Shown here: one piece after another, positions 45,436 to 58,046 of the stretch
Position numbering within the stretch: the first letter of the stretch is position 1
Layout of the letters: each line of letters begins with the position of its first letter
Assembly: GCF_000003815.2 (NCBI RefSeq)
Contig: NC_049984.1
Coordinates: forward strand, 1,919,186 to 1,983,185
Source: Branchiostoma floridae
Taxonomy: Eukaryota; Chordata; Leptocardii; Amphioxiformes; Branchiostomatidae
Direction: 5' to 3'
Length of the DNA stretch: 64,000 nt
Made by a program: the position numbers and the translations under genes
Notes under the pieces: model-generated
The model's database searches: none
Told to the model about the DNA's origin: nothing
Seen by the model: only the letters and a program-made list of their open reading frames with translations

Positions 45436-47569
45436 CAAAGTGGTCCAACTGTTTGTCATTCCAGCAATCCAAAGGTCTTTAGACGGGTTGGTGACTTCCC
45501 GATCGTGGTTGCTATGCACAGACAGCCACCAGTCTCTTAGTAAATGCTGCTACTGAGACAAAAAAGCTGGGCGACTCCAATATCAGTGGGACAAAAGTTA
45601 CTTGAATGTAGTGGGTGGAGATACAACAAGTACAGTCATGAGTCAGGTGTTAGACATACCTGCACATAGGTAAGCCCGTGTTTACTGTACAAATACACAA
45701 TTATTCGTCAGGATTCTTTCAATGAGTGAGAACAGAGAAAAGCTACGAAGAACTTCAGGAAGGTTTTGTAAAATGTGGACACACGGACATTTTACATGCA
45801 AAATATACGATGTGAGGCAACAGTCTGAATAAGCAATACTTTGTCTTGGTCCTTATCTGATGACGACAAATGTCTGTTAGTGTTAGAGCTGTTGGAATGA
45901 ATTGATTTTAGGACGACTTTGACCATTGTACAGTCTTTGTAGTTTGTACGTAACTGTGGTTCATGAGTTCGATTCTGGATGGGCATGATGCAATCAGGAA
46001 TGTTGACACTTTGAGGTCATACATTACATGTAGATCTGATGCATTGTGTTGTTTTGTACAAGATTGACTATAGAAGCATGATTACTAAATATAGTGTAAA
46101 AGAAAATCATCAATATTATGTGAAAATTTTCATAAGCATGTTAAAAGACTGAAATCTAAGTTTTTGTACCCAAAACTCCATGTTCTTGAAAATCAATCCA
46201 GCTAGGTTATCTTCTTTTCATGTTCTGCAGTCTTATTTCTTTATCAGTGGTCTGGCATTGCTGTGTGTTGTGAATGACTAATTGGTTTACATTAAGGACA
46301 GTTTTAGTATATGCAGGGCATGTTTTTTTTTTTTTTAAATATTTGTGCCCCCCTCCCCAAGCTGGTTGTTTAATCAGAGTTCCCACACAAATTCTTGAAG
46401 CCAACCACCCTGGGTGATTCCGTTCATGGTTCAAATAGCCCCGAGCCAGTGAATTGTGGTTAGATAATGCCATAGATATATATCACAGCTGTTACTGGAT
46501 CAGAGATTGACAGTAGTGTACATGACATGTGCATACAGGTGTGTGCATTATCTCTGGTATTGTGTGCTAAGTCATGAATATTCATGAGTTATTGTCTGAA
46601 AGGATTTGCAGCATATCTCTCCCTGGTTGTTGTAATCCCTTACATTGGCAAGGTGTCAGAATCTTGTAGATATGAAAAGGGGAGACCCTTAGGATTTTAT
46701 TTTTATCTTTAGGTTTTTGCTACAGTGTTGTTTCATACTCGCGATGCTAGACAGTCAAGTGCTGTGTCATTTATTTGTGTGCACTGCGCTATATGTGATT
46801 TATAGTAAATTGTACAGTAATAGTTATGATATTCCACAAACCAGGAATGTTGTAATGAATGCATTTGTCTTCCTGTACTATCAATAGGTGAACCCTAGGT
46901 GTTTTATTAGTAACATCTCTTCAAAATTGATACGTATGATTTATATAAACAAAAGTAAGTATCTCAGATAGATACGATGGTGATAAATTCGTAAGTAAAG
47001 ATAGCAAGATGACAAAAATGATTTCGTTTTGCATGTTTTATCCTTGGGTTAGAGAAATACTTTTTCCTTGTAAATTGCATGTTGCAAGTGGGTATTAAAG
47101 CCTGCATTGTCTCTCAATATAAATACAACAGAATTTCTGACATAACAAACTTTGATTTACTTTACTTCAAAACCAGATATTGGCCATTTTACTTCAAACA
47201 GTCGGTAAATTACATTGTAGCAGATTACTTTACCTTTATATCCAACGTAATGGTTATTGTGGCTCTGTTTTTTTGATCACAAGAATATATAGTTTATCTA
47301 GTCAAACCTTGTTTTTATGGAAATCATTTGCAATTCTTGAACAACAAGGTGAAAATGACACTCAGTAAAAATTGAGGTTTTTTAAACATTTTGTGTCAGC
47401 CAGATTTTTTGTTCAGTCTGCAGATCTGACTAAAACATGCATTTTCCCAGAACCCTTGACATGAAGCATGGGTCTGTGCTATGTATGCATCATGGAACTG
47501 TTCACTGTCCAACTAATGTCTCACCTCTCTGCCCCTCCATGCCTTCCCTTGTCTGTACTGAAGAGCCTG

Positions 47570-48305
47570 AAAGGGCATAGCAATGAGAGGTAAAGTGACA
47601 AATTCCTTCTCTATTTCAGGCTTTCCAACCCATACATTTGTCAAAAGCATTACCTGATTATATATTTAAAACAGATGAAAATTGAATAAGCCTAAGCCTA
47701 GGGTTAGACTTGGCCAAAGTTTTGAAAATAAATTTTTCAGGCAGTTTCATTTGGTACAAATCTTTTCAGGGGTAAAGTGAAAAATTCCTTCTCCATCTCT
47801 GTTCTCAACTACAAACAGATATATGATAACAGATGAAAAATTGAGTAATGCATTGCCTGAGTTCTGAAACATCAGGTCAAGTTAAGGTAAAAAGATACTC
47901 GGTTTCATCTGTTACAGAGGAATGATAGGTAAAGTGAAAAATTCCTTCTCTATTTCAGGGTTTCCCAACCCATACATTTGTCAAAACTGCAAACAGATAT
48001 ATATGATATCAGATGAAAAATTGAGTAATGCATTGCCAGAGTTCTGAAAACATAAGCTGAAGGTAAAGAATAAATTCATCTGTTGCAAAGCTTTTGGTGG
48101 CTAAAGTGACAAATCCTTCCTCTATTACTGGCTTTCCAGCCCATAGATATGTGAAAACCACAAACAGATACAATAAAAGATAAAAATTGAGTAAGGTTTA
48201 GACTTCTTTGCTGAAGTTTTGAAAATAGATTTTTTCAGGCAGTTTCATTAGTTACAGAACGTTTTGGGGCTAAAGTACCAAATCCCTTCTCCATTTCAGG
48301 ATGAT
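47570..48305. repeat. Tandem repeat, about five diverged copies, unit about 165 bp
   Basis: Each unit has GGxxAAAGTGAxAAATTCCTTCTCxAT, mostly followed by TTCAGG (starts near 47590, 47773, 47931, 48101 and 48272), and AAACAGAT..GATxAAAAATTGAGTAA. The TTCCTTCTCTATTTCAG core looks like a 3' splice site, so the array holds several decoy acceptors inside the PARD6 intron. Confidence 0.8.
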
Positions 48306-48734
48306 GAAAATATTGCTTGAAAGAAAAAAAATCAGTCAGTTTCATCTGTTACACTTAGAGCTTTACATGCACTGCATGTGTCCAGATTTCTGATGTAAAT
48401 TTTGATAAATCGATAAAAAAGCGAAGATTGAGACAGATGAACCATCAGAAGATCGCTCTCATTCTAGACAACTTCTATCCGTCATCCACAGAAACTGACC
48501 CCCACAGGTCATAGGTCACCACTTGCATTACACGCATAGTTGTTACAGGATACAAGGTAGTGCATGTAGAGGGAAACAGTGTTGAACTGTACTGTGGTTC
48601 CCTTTCCTGGACGGTACTTGATAAGAGCGAATCTCTGATAAAAGTTCAAGTCACCTCGGAGGCAGAGGTCAAAAGTTAAAATGGTGGTCCGAGATTCTGA
48701 TTTATGGAGGAAAGGGAGGAAAAGATAGTGTGTG

Positions 48735-48990
48735 TCTTGCTCTTGGTGTTTGTATCTTTCTGTGACCTCTTTTTGTGTCATATATTTCAGTGTTGATACT
48801 GTCAATGTCGTCAGTGAATTAGAGTGGATTTTTGTGTCTTTCTTGACATTCTTTTTGTTGGAAAACAAGTATGGAAACGCTCTTGGTGTTTGTATCTTTC
48901 TGTGTTCTCTTTTTGTGTCTTACATAATACTAATAGTGTTGAAGATGATCTATGTTATCAGTAAAGTAGCATGGATTTTTGTGCCTTCTG
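48735..48990. repeat. Two-copy tandem repeat, about 140 bp
   Basis: Both copies carry GCTCTTGGTGTTTGTATCTTTCTGTG, in parts, and TGGATTTTTGTG. Divergence is considerable. Confidence 0.75.
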
Positions 48991-51089
48991 GAAGGTTGTG
49001 ATTCAGTCGTTATTCGTGGTCTCGTGCTTGTTTGTGTTTCGGGAGATAAGACGAATATTTCTGCACATTCTTTCTCCGGGGCCGAGCTGTTGCTATGGAA
49101 ACCAGAATAAAGCCACCATGACATCACATGCAAAAACTAATTTTCTACAGGGATATATGCTCAGATTATATTCCTAGAGAAGGATTTTCGTCAATTTCTG
49201 TAGGTTTAATTCAAGGATTTTAAAACATTCAGAAATTGTACGATTAGATTCTAAAAATTGACCACAGATAGCTATTAATTATCATTCTCGTGTTACAACC
49301 TTATCAGATCATGAGTCAGGAAATGTATTTCCAAGCATGAACCAACAAAAGCACTGTATGGGGTTTCCCATCAGTGCATACAACATACAGCAAAGTTAAC
49401 AATCCCCTTCAAACTAGATTCAAAGGTCTATTGAAAACCTCCTATCACACCCAACAATATCTCTGTCGGTGGCTTGCAAATGGTCAACGAATCCATGCAA
49501 GTTTGGCTGGTGGCAAGGTGCATACATGTACAATACATTCTGTGTGTGGGTATGATTGCTTGGCATGATATACAAATTGTGTATATTGTCATATTGTTGT
49601 GCCAACAATTTTCACAATGATTTCACCCAAAGTAAAGTCCTAATATCCGGTTATAGATCTGTATGTGGTAGCTAGTGGCTAGCCTATCGTAATAACAATA
49701 GCCAGGTGTGATACGTACGATTCAGTGATTCCCAATCAAATCAGTGTGATCGTGTCAATAGTTCATCAACCAAAACATTCAATTTAGAAAAAAAGTAGCC
49801 TATGTTGACCGAGATATAGCCTTTGACATGCTTTGATGAATTTTTACTTATTATACAAAGCAATAGACTGTGTACCCAAATCATACAGTTCCTACATTGA
49901 CAAAGGTTGGACATCCAGGTGATCAGATATACGATACAAAGTTACTCAAGCAACTCAGTGATGTGGACACTGTCTGAAACATCTGACCATTTACAAAATT
50001 ACAGTTGCTTGTATGCCTTTTGTAATTGCATTACCTACAGTAAATTTTGTGGAGTCCTGGTATTGCATGAAGCTACACTACAGCAGTGTCACTTGTTAAC
50101 CATCCCCAGACATATCTATGGTTGCAGGCCATTAATTTCATCATGGGATTTGTCCATAACTGAATCTGGTGTCCGCTGTGACAATCTGGGAGTCAACCAC
50201 CAAGAGACTAATCCATTTAGTTGTGATCCAATCACCTTCTGACAGCCACCAGACATCCATCCATCCAGGGTAACTTGTAGCCAGCCTGAAATCATTTTCT
50301 GTCCCCTTGATTTTAAATCCTATCCAAGGCATGAGGTTCCTAGGGGGGGTCTGGGGGCAAGCTCCTCTGAAAAATTTTGAAATCTAGACCCTTTGAAATA
50401 ATATATCGTGCATTTTGAGGTGTAAATTTTGCTGGTAGACTAAGCTGTTCAACGGCATCTGTTTTGGTGAAAAATTACACAAGGGAGACAGTTTTTCATG
50501 TCTTAACAAATGAATTGTTGTCCGTCACAGGACGGAATGTGCAAATTTTTTTCCTTCCCCAGCTGCAAAATTCCGTCAAAGGACGGATGCTGACTACAAC
50601 CCTGCATCCATCGCTCTGATCCAAATCTTGCTGCCTCGGCAGAAAAAGCAGTTTTGTTTGGATGTTGCTGGAGGGAAACATTGTCATTTCATCATAAAAA
50701 TGTCACTGCGAGATGTGAAATTAATTATTTAGAGAGTTCCTTTGGTTGATGATCAGATATAAAAGGAATTTTATTGTGGAGACGACCTTATATGATGTGA
50801 AGAATAACAATTTTGTAACCCAGGAATGAAATCTTGGGTGCCAAGTACGATGCACATGAAGCTTAGGAAAATAGCAAGTAGAATGTTATGGTTATCATGT
50901 AGATATTTAGAATACCTGGTAGTGTAAACCTACGCAGGAGAATTTCATCACACAAATTGTTTGAATACCAATGTATGAAGTTTTGCTGTAGTACCAATTG
51001 AAGCCACCAGGGTGCTTAAAGCCAGTTTCTTTGATATGTCAAGACATGACCAAATTCCAAATTTCAACTGCAAACACAACTGTGATACC

Positions 51090-51290
51090 GAAAATATAAC
51101 CTTCTTGGTGAAGGTAACTATAAAAAACATAACCTTCTCAGCAAAGGAATTAGGATATAAAAAAAACAGCATTTTGTCGGCAAAGGATAAAAACATTGCC
51201 TTCAAGATTGGTGAAGGTAACCATAAAAAAACATAACCTTCTCGGCAGCAAAGGATAAAAACATAACCTTCTTGGTGAAGGTAGCTTCCC
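51090..51290. repeat. Short-period repeat (AACATAACCTTCTxGG / GGCAAAGGATAAAAAC)
   Basis: The motif AAAACATAACCTTCT followed by GGCAAAGGA or GGTGAAGGTA occurs about six times with variable spacing. It looks like a degenerate minisatellite. Confidence 0.75.
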
Positions 51291-52369
51291 AAAACACAAC
51301 AGTAAATGGTTGAGAGCTCGTATTCAAGATTTGCTGTGGAGGGTAAAAATGACTTCCTTAGAGGTCTGCTCCATGACCTGGAGAGATAGTGCTTGAGCAG
51401 TCGAGCACTCAACAGCAACAACAATAACAACAACTAGAAAGAATTCAAAAGACGACACTGACAGGACAGTCTGTCCCATTCTGTCTGAAAGAGAACAGGT
51501 GAAATATGAAGGGCTTTGCAGAAAAATATCCTGAATTTGATGTCTAGGTTAAAATTTACCCTTTTGCTAGTCCACAGACATTCCATGTTAGTGTGATGTT
51601 GAAGAATTAAAAACAAGTTGTCAAACATTTTTTTCCAGACACAAAACATGCATGTACCTTGAGGTTGATAGGAATCTGTGTATACACAATGATTGTGCAT
51701 GTAGTTAATTAATGATCAAGTCTGTCATCTTTGATGTTCCTAGTTGTTTCAAGATGGTTGAACCTCCTTGGTTGTTCTTGTTTCTTCAACATCTTTGCCG
51801 GAGTTTTGGATTACATCATGTGCTAACATGAAAAGTAAATTAGGTGGTGGTCAGCCATGTTTGGCAGGTTGTGTTTTCTGTCAAATTGAAACCCAGTTCT
51901 GTCACTTGGATGCCATCTTGTATCTCCTACCAGTCAGTCAAACAGTAGCTAACCACAGAATGACATCTCCAGTGTCTTCCTTTTTGCTTTGTTATCTTGT
52001 GAATGCTCTTGTGCACAAGTTCTTATCGCCAATTCGTTTTCAACTCATGCAAAATGGACCCTCTTTTCTTGTTGTCAGGCTCGGAATGTATCAAGAAATA
52101 ATCATTATGAATAATGGCAACATGTTATATCATCCTTGAGGGTGTGGTAAAACATTGACTGTTAATAGGTATTCCAACGCTACCGCGAAAACGTTCCACC
52201 GCACGGCGATCGGTACATTTCTTACCATCTTCCCATACCCGCGGCACAAAAACTATCCGTTCCTAGAGGCAAAGTTACCCATGAAAATAAAGCATATAAG
52301 TTTCTCTTTCTTGTGATATGTTTGTTTAGTTTGTAAAATGTTCAAGACGCCAGAAATTTGCCGGTAAAA

Positions 52370-52895
52370 ACGGCGCGCCGTGAGCGAAACGCCCGGCGTT
52401 GCGCGGGACGGGCCCAAAACTTCCGCCTGCACACGACCTCTAACCTTGTGTTTAGAGCGCTTGCGCATCGCTGTGTTAGACAGCAGCAGAATGAAAGTAG
52501 TATCACTGCAAAGAGCAGATTACGGGCTTTAAAATGATACCGGTGACAGTTGTAAACTTTTATTTTTTGCCGGTAAAAATTCCACTTGAAGCGATTGATC
52601 AATCTTTAATTGTAAAAATCTCCGCAAAAATTTTATTTTTGCCGGTTGTCACCCCTGTCCAAATGACGACAAAAAAATAGACTACGTTTTGATGTAATCG
52701 GCATGTCTATTGCATGCACGCCGGCGGATCGCGGAGCTTGTTTTCCTGGCGAGGTCGGCCCGAGCGCGCCGTGTTTGGCCGGCCGCGCGATCCTGACGCG
52801 CCGAACTTCGGCCGCGCGCCTCTTACAAATAGAAGTTATGTGACTGAAGCGGCACAAACAGATCCTTTTCGACGCTATGGAGCAGGAATTTCCAG
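52370..52895 (+). promoter_or_regulatory. CpG-rich island inside the PARD6 intron
   Basis: CpG density is far above the surrounding AT-rich intron, especially at 52370-52450 and 52710-52825 (GCGCGCC, CGGCCGCGCG and similar). This suggests an unmethylated promoter. It could serve the candidate transcript 52714-54051 or an internal PARD6 promoter giving a PB1-less form. Confidence 0.5.
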
Positions 52896-54051
52896 GTAAA
52901 ATACTTTGATGCATTTTTAGTGTCTGTAGATTGTAGGTTTGTTTTGGGATGGGGGGCTTTTGTGTCCTCAAGGAAGAAAATGTTTTCTTTTTTTCTTTAA
53001 ATTTTTTTGGTCTGTCTATAGACAATGCCAGCAATGCAAAATCATGTCTTTATCCATGTTTTTAAGTCATGAGAGAATGTAAATTACAAACATTGCAGGT
53101 TTAGATTTATTAATCATTTTATTTATTTATTTCTTGTTATGTGAAATTGGCCTTGTGAATCATAAATTTTCTTGCCTTGTTCCAAGTTCAAAATACCATG
53201 GTGTATTTTTTTTACTTGTTGAACTTGAGGCAACCGTGGCCCCCGGTTAGGGGTCAGCCGGGGAACCTATGCCCAAATTTTTCAAAATAAATAATTAATG
53301 GCATTTTCAATATCCTCGATATTATTTGTGTGAATCATTTCTTGCCTTGTTCCAAGTCCAAAATACCACAGTGTATTTTTTTACTTGTTGAACTGGAGGC
53401 AACCGTGGCCCCCGGTTAGGGGTCAGCCAGGGAACCTATGCCCAATTTTTTCAAAACAAATAATTAATGGCATTTTCAATACCCTCGTTATTTGTGTGAA
53501 TCATTTCTTGCCTTGTTCCAAGTCCAAAATACCATGGTGTATTTTTTTACTTGTTGAACTTGAGGCAACCGTGGCCCCCGGTTAGGGGTCAGCCGGGGAA
53601 CCTATGCCCAATTTTTTTTTCAAAATAAGAAATCAATAGCATTTTCAATGTCATTGTTATTATTTGTCAAATCATTTCTTACCTCGTTCCGAGTCCAAAA
53701 TACCAAGTGTATTTTTTCACTTGTGTGGCCACCTGTTAGGGTCAGCCGGGGAAGCTATGCCCAATTAAAAAAGATACTTATGGCATTTTCATTGTGAAGT
53801 AAGCTCGTTACAACCAGATTGCTCAAGTGCTCTTTGTGCCATGTGGCATTTTGTTTGACTTTGTACGTCTGGATAGTTAAGTAAAGATCATAAATCTGCA
53901 GTACTTACCTGCAATATTATATTCTTGTCTCTACAGTTTGGTAATGGCAACCTCCAAGACTTGGTACCCAGGTTCAGTCGTAGAAGATGGTGTAGAAGCA
54001 ATGACACTCACTGACTTACCTTCTTCCATCCGGTTTTGGGAATTTATCTAA
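52714..54051 (+). CDS. Candidate two-exon small gene or non-coding transcript (98-codon frame)
   Basis: An open frame from 52714 reaches a donor TTTCCAG|GTAAAA at 52895. An acceptor TTGTCTCTACAG at 53936 can join it in frame (AG|T) to 53937-54051, ending in TAA at 54049. AATAAA follows near 54268. The first exon sits in the CpG island. The predicted peptide is Arg/Pro-rich at first and shows no recognised domain, so the transcript may well be non-coding. The call rests only on splice signals, frame and island. Confidence 0.3.
53148..53800. repeat. Tandem repeat, four copies, unit about 170-180 bp
   Basis: Units starting near 53156, 53333, 53500 and 53670 share ATCATTTCTTGCCTTGTTCCAAG, in parts, then CAAAATACCAxxGTGTATTTTTT, GGCAACCGTGGCCCCCGGTTAG and AACCTATGCCCAA. 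The first three are close to each other; the fourth is shortened. The array lies inside the intron of the candidate transcript. Confidence 0.9.
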
Positions 54052-55853
54052 TCTTAATCTATTTTAACTTCAAATCTTCTTGATGTATTATAAAGAATTC
54101 AGTTACATGCATGTGTCAGTCTGATTCTTTCTTTATAACCACTTTATTACGTCTTAAAAAAGAACTGTATAACTACAAATCACCATAGTGATGGTGTCGG
54201 GTACTTGGGTAGGACATCTTCGCCGCAGATAGATGACCATCATCATTCATCACCATGGTAGACACAATAATAAAACTAAAAGTTTTTAATTGTTTATTAG
54301 GAGGAATATTCTATCTAATCCGGGATGTGGCTGATAAAAGACCAGCAGAGAAAAAACTTGAAGAATGTAGGTTGTAGTACCAATAAGTAGAGCGAGATAC
54401 ACATGAATTGGATGGTGTAGGACAAATGTAAAGTTGACAAGTTAACTAGTTGTGCAGCCAGTTTAACTGAATAAAAGTGTTAAGTTTGTTAAGAAAGCAC
54501 AGAACAGTTAGTGCCACAGGAAATGATAAGTAGGCCTTTTTTTGTGTGCAAAACTTTGTGTACTTTGCATGATACAGGTGATAATTACTGATTATAAGAA
54601 TTATCGGGAAATACATCCAAGAAATCTATGTAACATTACATTTACAGAAAATAGCCTGTGACCTTGAAAAATGTTTACCTTGTCATGATAAATTCAGTGT
54701 TTACATTGTCTATCATTATTTTATCTCTTCTTACAGTACTAACATCTGTCATGTATTGTGCAAGTGTGAACTTATGCTAATGATGCAGTGTAACATTGTG
54801 CCTCATCAGATAATGCGAGATGTTCATGCAATCTTACCTTTGACCTTGACCAAGTTGACCTTCTTATTAAAGAAGTTACCATTGTTGACATTCTGTGGAT
54901 GTGACATTCTTTGGTAATAGAAAATAACATAATGCTATACATTGTAAAAGTATATTAAGTATGGTACTCGGTCTTAAGTACAGTGCACCGTATAGTATAC
55001 TCACCAGCAAAATACCATAGAACGCAACCAAAAATGTGTGTGTATATACCCAAATTTACTCATTTTCTTATGAAGTACAGATAACATGACTGTTATTGTG
55101 TAAAAGAACACCAGTTAGTGCTGTTTTATGTGAAATATTGGAAGACATGGTCATTCCTGTCAAGAGATACAGGTGTGTAAACTTTGGAGGAATTTTCCTT
55201 CCCCAGGGGTCAAAGGTCACGCTGCCACCTGAGTAATTTGTTGCAAAATGCATACTTTGACCCTGTGTAAAAACATAATAAAAAGATATTAATGTCTGGA
55301 ATCCAGTAGAATATTTCTATGTAGTGCATATTACAAGTAAATAAGATAAAATAAGCTTTTCAGCCTTCACTTACCTTTTTATCACCCCTTAAAAAAGCCA
55401 TTTTGTTAATTTTCGTAATTTATCGCGCGGCCAGCCATTCCAGAGGGTAGATTTTGGAAACTTCAAGGAGCCATATCTCAGCAACCGCTTGAGATATTTG
55501 CTTCATTTAAAAAGCATTTTACTTCTCTTTATTAGCTCTTTCAGAAAGAGTAAAAACTAACATTGTATTGTGTTTTTGAAATTTTGGTTGGAATACCTAC
55601 TGTTAAGTATTAAAGATAAAGCATCTTAAATATCTATTAAGGATTAATTGTAAGCCTGGAGGCTACTGTGGATAATCTCAGAAGAAAGATGATCCATCCT
55701 TGATGTTTCTGGACAGTACAGGGTTACACACCAACCCAGGTTTCCTTGCTTACCCTTGGGAGGGAGGAAAACATGGAAATGAAGACCAGACCACCAGCCA
55801 GAATCCAACAGCCATTTTGTAAAAAAAGGTCTGCATGCTCTTTTCTGTAAGGT

Positions 55854-55979
55854 TAGCCTGGATACCACACCCCAGCCCGATCTAAAAAAATGTATTGTGT
55901 GTGTGTGTGTGGGGGGGGGGGGGGGTCTACTCAATATATTATATTATTGAGATCGGGTCGGGGTCTTATATCCAGGCTA
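55854..55979. mobile_element. Mutator-like foldback MITE with perfect 9-bp target duplication
   Basis: The ends TAGCCTGGATACCACACCCC and its near complement (GGGGTCTTATATCCAGGCTA) flank inner arms AGCCCGATCT and AGATCGGG. Direct repeats CTGTAAGGT occur at 55845-55853 and 55980-55988, exactly at the ends. A (GT)n/poly-G run (55894-55925) fills the loop. It is the same family as 27904-27990. Confidence 0.9.
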
Positions 55980-56359
55980 CTGTAAGGTATAACTTAACTC
56001 TTAAGACGTTAAGTAGCCTATTTTGATTTTCTCTTATTCGTAGGGAAATTTTTCACGTAATTTGTTACGAGGGGATAAACTTTTGTATGATTTTCCTCGA
56101 TTTTGGCATGATATTCAGTCTATATAGCAGTCCTCTGTGTGAGCCTGAAAGCATTGTGGGACCCCCCCCCATGCAGACCCTCAGTAAACAGTCCAAAGTG
56201 ATTGTATACAGGTAAAACAACATTTTGAACAGTGTGTTGTCAGACGTAGGTGGTTGCTTCGTGATTAGAGTAAATACATGTATTAGCAATGTTTTTAGTG
56301 TGGTTTCATCCAATTTCTTTCTGAATCTCTGTGAGATGGGTTCTGTGCTTGCGGTGCAA

Positions 56360-56465
56360 TGACCAGTGCAATTGGTCATTGCGGACGTTTCCTGGATAGC
56401 AAGATGGAAACCCAGAGGTTGTGGGTTCAAATCCCATGACTCTGCAACTCCTGAAGGGACTATCA
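56360..56465 (+). mobile_element. tRNA-derived SINE head
   Basis: GGATAGCAAGATGG (A-box-like) is followed 35 bases later by GTGGGTTCAAATCCCATGAC, a good B box whose flanks can pair as a T-arm. The acceptor stem is not formed, so a functional tRNA is unlikely. Confidence 0.5.
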
Positions 56466-57219
56466 TTCAAAAATCTGTCTGTAAACTTTTGCTGCATTAT
56501 TATGCGCGTTTTTGTATTTGCAGATAAAAAAAATTTTGTAGATGAAAAAGCAGCTTGTCCATAATTTTACATGTACATTCCCTGGCTGAAAAATGTTGTG
56601 AGTCATGTTGATGACTGTTTAGACTGGGGGGATTTTTGGTATGATCTGGATTTTCTCTGGGAAGTTACGTTTTTTAAAACTGTCCAGTATATCGATACAT
56701 AGGAAGCAGGTATCATTAGGAATGATGTAAATCATTTAGTAGATCACTTCAGGGAACCAAGATTTTCTTGCATTTTAGTTGTAATTAAGTTCAGGAATGA
56801 ATGGTTTCAGTATACCTTAGAGAGTATCTTAGGAATGTGGGTAAATCAGGAAAATCTGGAGAAAAGCTTCCTTGAAATTGTTTCCGACATTTTGGTGTCA
56901 ACTTCAAGATATTCATTTCATGTATATGTCATGTAACAGGTGATTCACGTGTCAATAGTACGTGTGGGAGGGGGGCAAGCTCTTTGGTAGTAGCAAGGGG
57001 GCATTTGCCATTGATACTGATAGAGCTGAAGTAACTGCTGTTTGATGCAAATTGGGGGGTGTGTGCAATATTTGACCCCATGGGGTCTGTAGTGACAAGT
57101 GCACAGGACTGTCTCCAGGACTTGTTCCTTCGCCCTGAAAACTTGTTTGGTGACATGGACAAAAATGTTACTCCACCCATCCAAAAAATCTGTACCCAAG
57201 CCATGAAACTGATGAAATT

Positions 57220-57310
57220 TTATTTTCGTATGCTTAAAATGACGGATGGAACAACTAAGATCAGCAGCATGGGCTCCCAAACAATGAGTGGGACGGAAAT
57301 AATTTAGAGC
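57220..57310 (+). repeat. Dispersed repeat, copies also at 35070-35130, 59395-59450 and 63330-63440
   Basis: All copies share CATGGGxTCCCAAACAATGAGT or its complement. This one and the one at 63310 also share GAAACTGATGAAA upstream. The family is not identified. The open frames at 56945-57340 come from this repeat. Confidence 0.65.
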
Positions 57311-57690
57311 TGGAGACAACCTTGCCTTTATAGCTTTCATTTTGTATTGGGCAGCTCGTACTGCCAGCAGTACAACTTAACAGTCACTCAGTACAAAAAG
57401 AACTGGCCTGCAAAGCTGTACTATGACAATATGAGCAAAAAAGAGGCCCAGAGAGCCTGTAATGGAGGTTAAAGACTGGTGTACCAAGCATGGACTGTGA
57501 CTGTGTGAAGCAGGAGGGGTTTCATGAATTTCAATCCACTTGCCAAAAACTGGTCAGGCAGCAACACTTCATCCCCAATTAGTATCTCATAATCACAGAG
57601 GCTTCGCGACTCGTTTCCGGGGCAGATAAAACAACAACAATCAACATGTTCTCCAGATGAGTGACCAATGAGAACAATTTGTTTACTTCA

Positions 57691-58018
57691 TCAGGGCTCG
57701 AAATACCACCTGTTAGTGCAGGTAAAATTGGAGCTGTGCAGGTATTTCTGGTGTCTACCTGCACCTAACCTGCACTGGACCATGTACTGGGTTTTATAGT
57801 GTATTATGATGAAGGTGTAGGTGGATTGTTATTAGCTGCACTGACTGTTACAATCCTATTAAGTATAAAAGAAAAAATAGCAATGGTTCCTGAACAATTT
57901 TAGTATGATCCATACTTCCTAAATTCAGAGTGGTGCAGGTAAAATTTGTCTGGTGCAGGTAATTTCCAATGTCACCTGGACCAGTGCAGGTATGCAGAAA
58001 AGAGTATTTCGGGCCCTG
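57691..58018. mobile_element. Non-autonomous element with GGGCTCGAAATAC ends, copy 1
   Basis: It begins CAGGGCTCGAAATACC and ends GAGTATTTCGGGCCCTG. Inside, the GTGCAGGT/ACCTGCAC motif repeats many times. A second, inverted copy lies at 61060-61409, and a diverged relative near 40236-40330. The interior is the same order of segments in both copies (ACCATGTACTGGGTTTTAT; CAATGGTTCCTGAA). Confidence 0.75.
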
Positions 58019-58046
58019 GTGACCAATGACTTATTGGTCACCAGGG
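58014..58046. repeat. Perfect 14-bp inverted repeat at an element junction
   Basis: CCCTGGTGACCAAT and its exact complement flank a 5-bp spacer. It joins the right end of the 57691-58018 element to the left end of another GGGCTCAAAATAC-type copy in opposite order. Confidence 0.9.

Noticed and set aside
47570-48305. CRISPR-like regular repeats (also 53148-53800)
   Set aside because: Units are long, diverged and contiguous, with no short identical repeats or unique spacers, and the genome is animal.
56945-57340. Long overlapping frames on both strands
   Set aside because: The segment is part of a dispersed repeat found at 35070, 59395 and 63330, and no splice sites support a gene.
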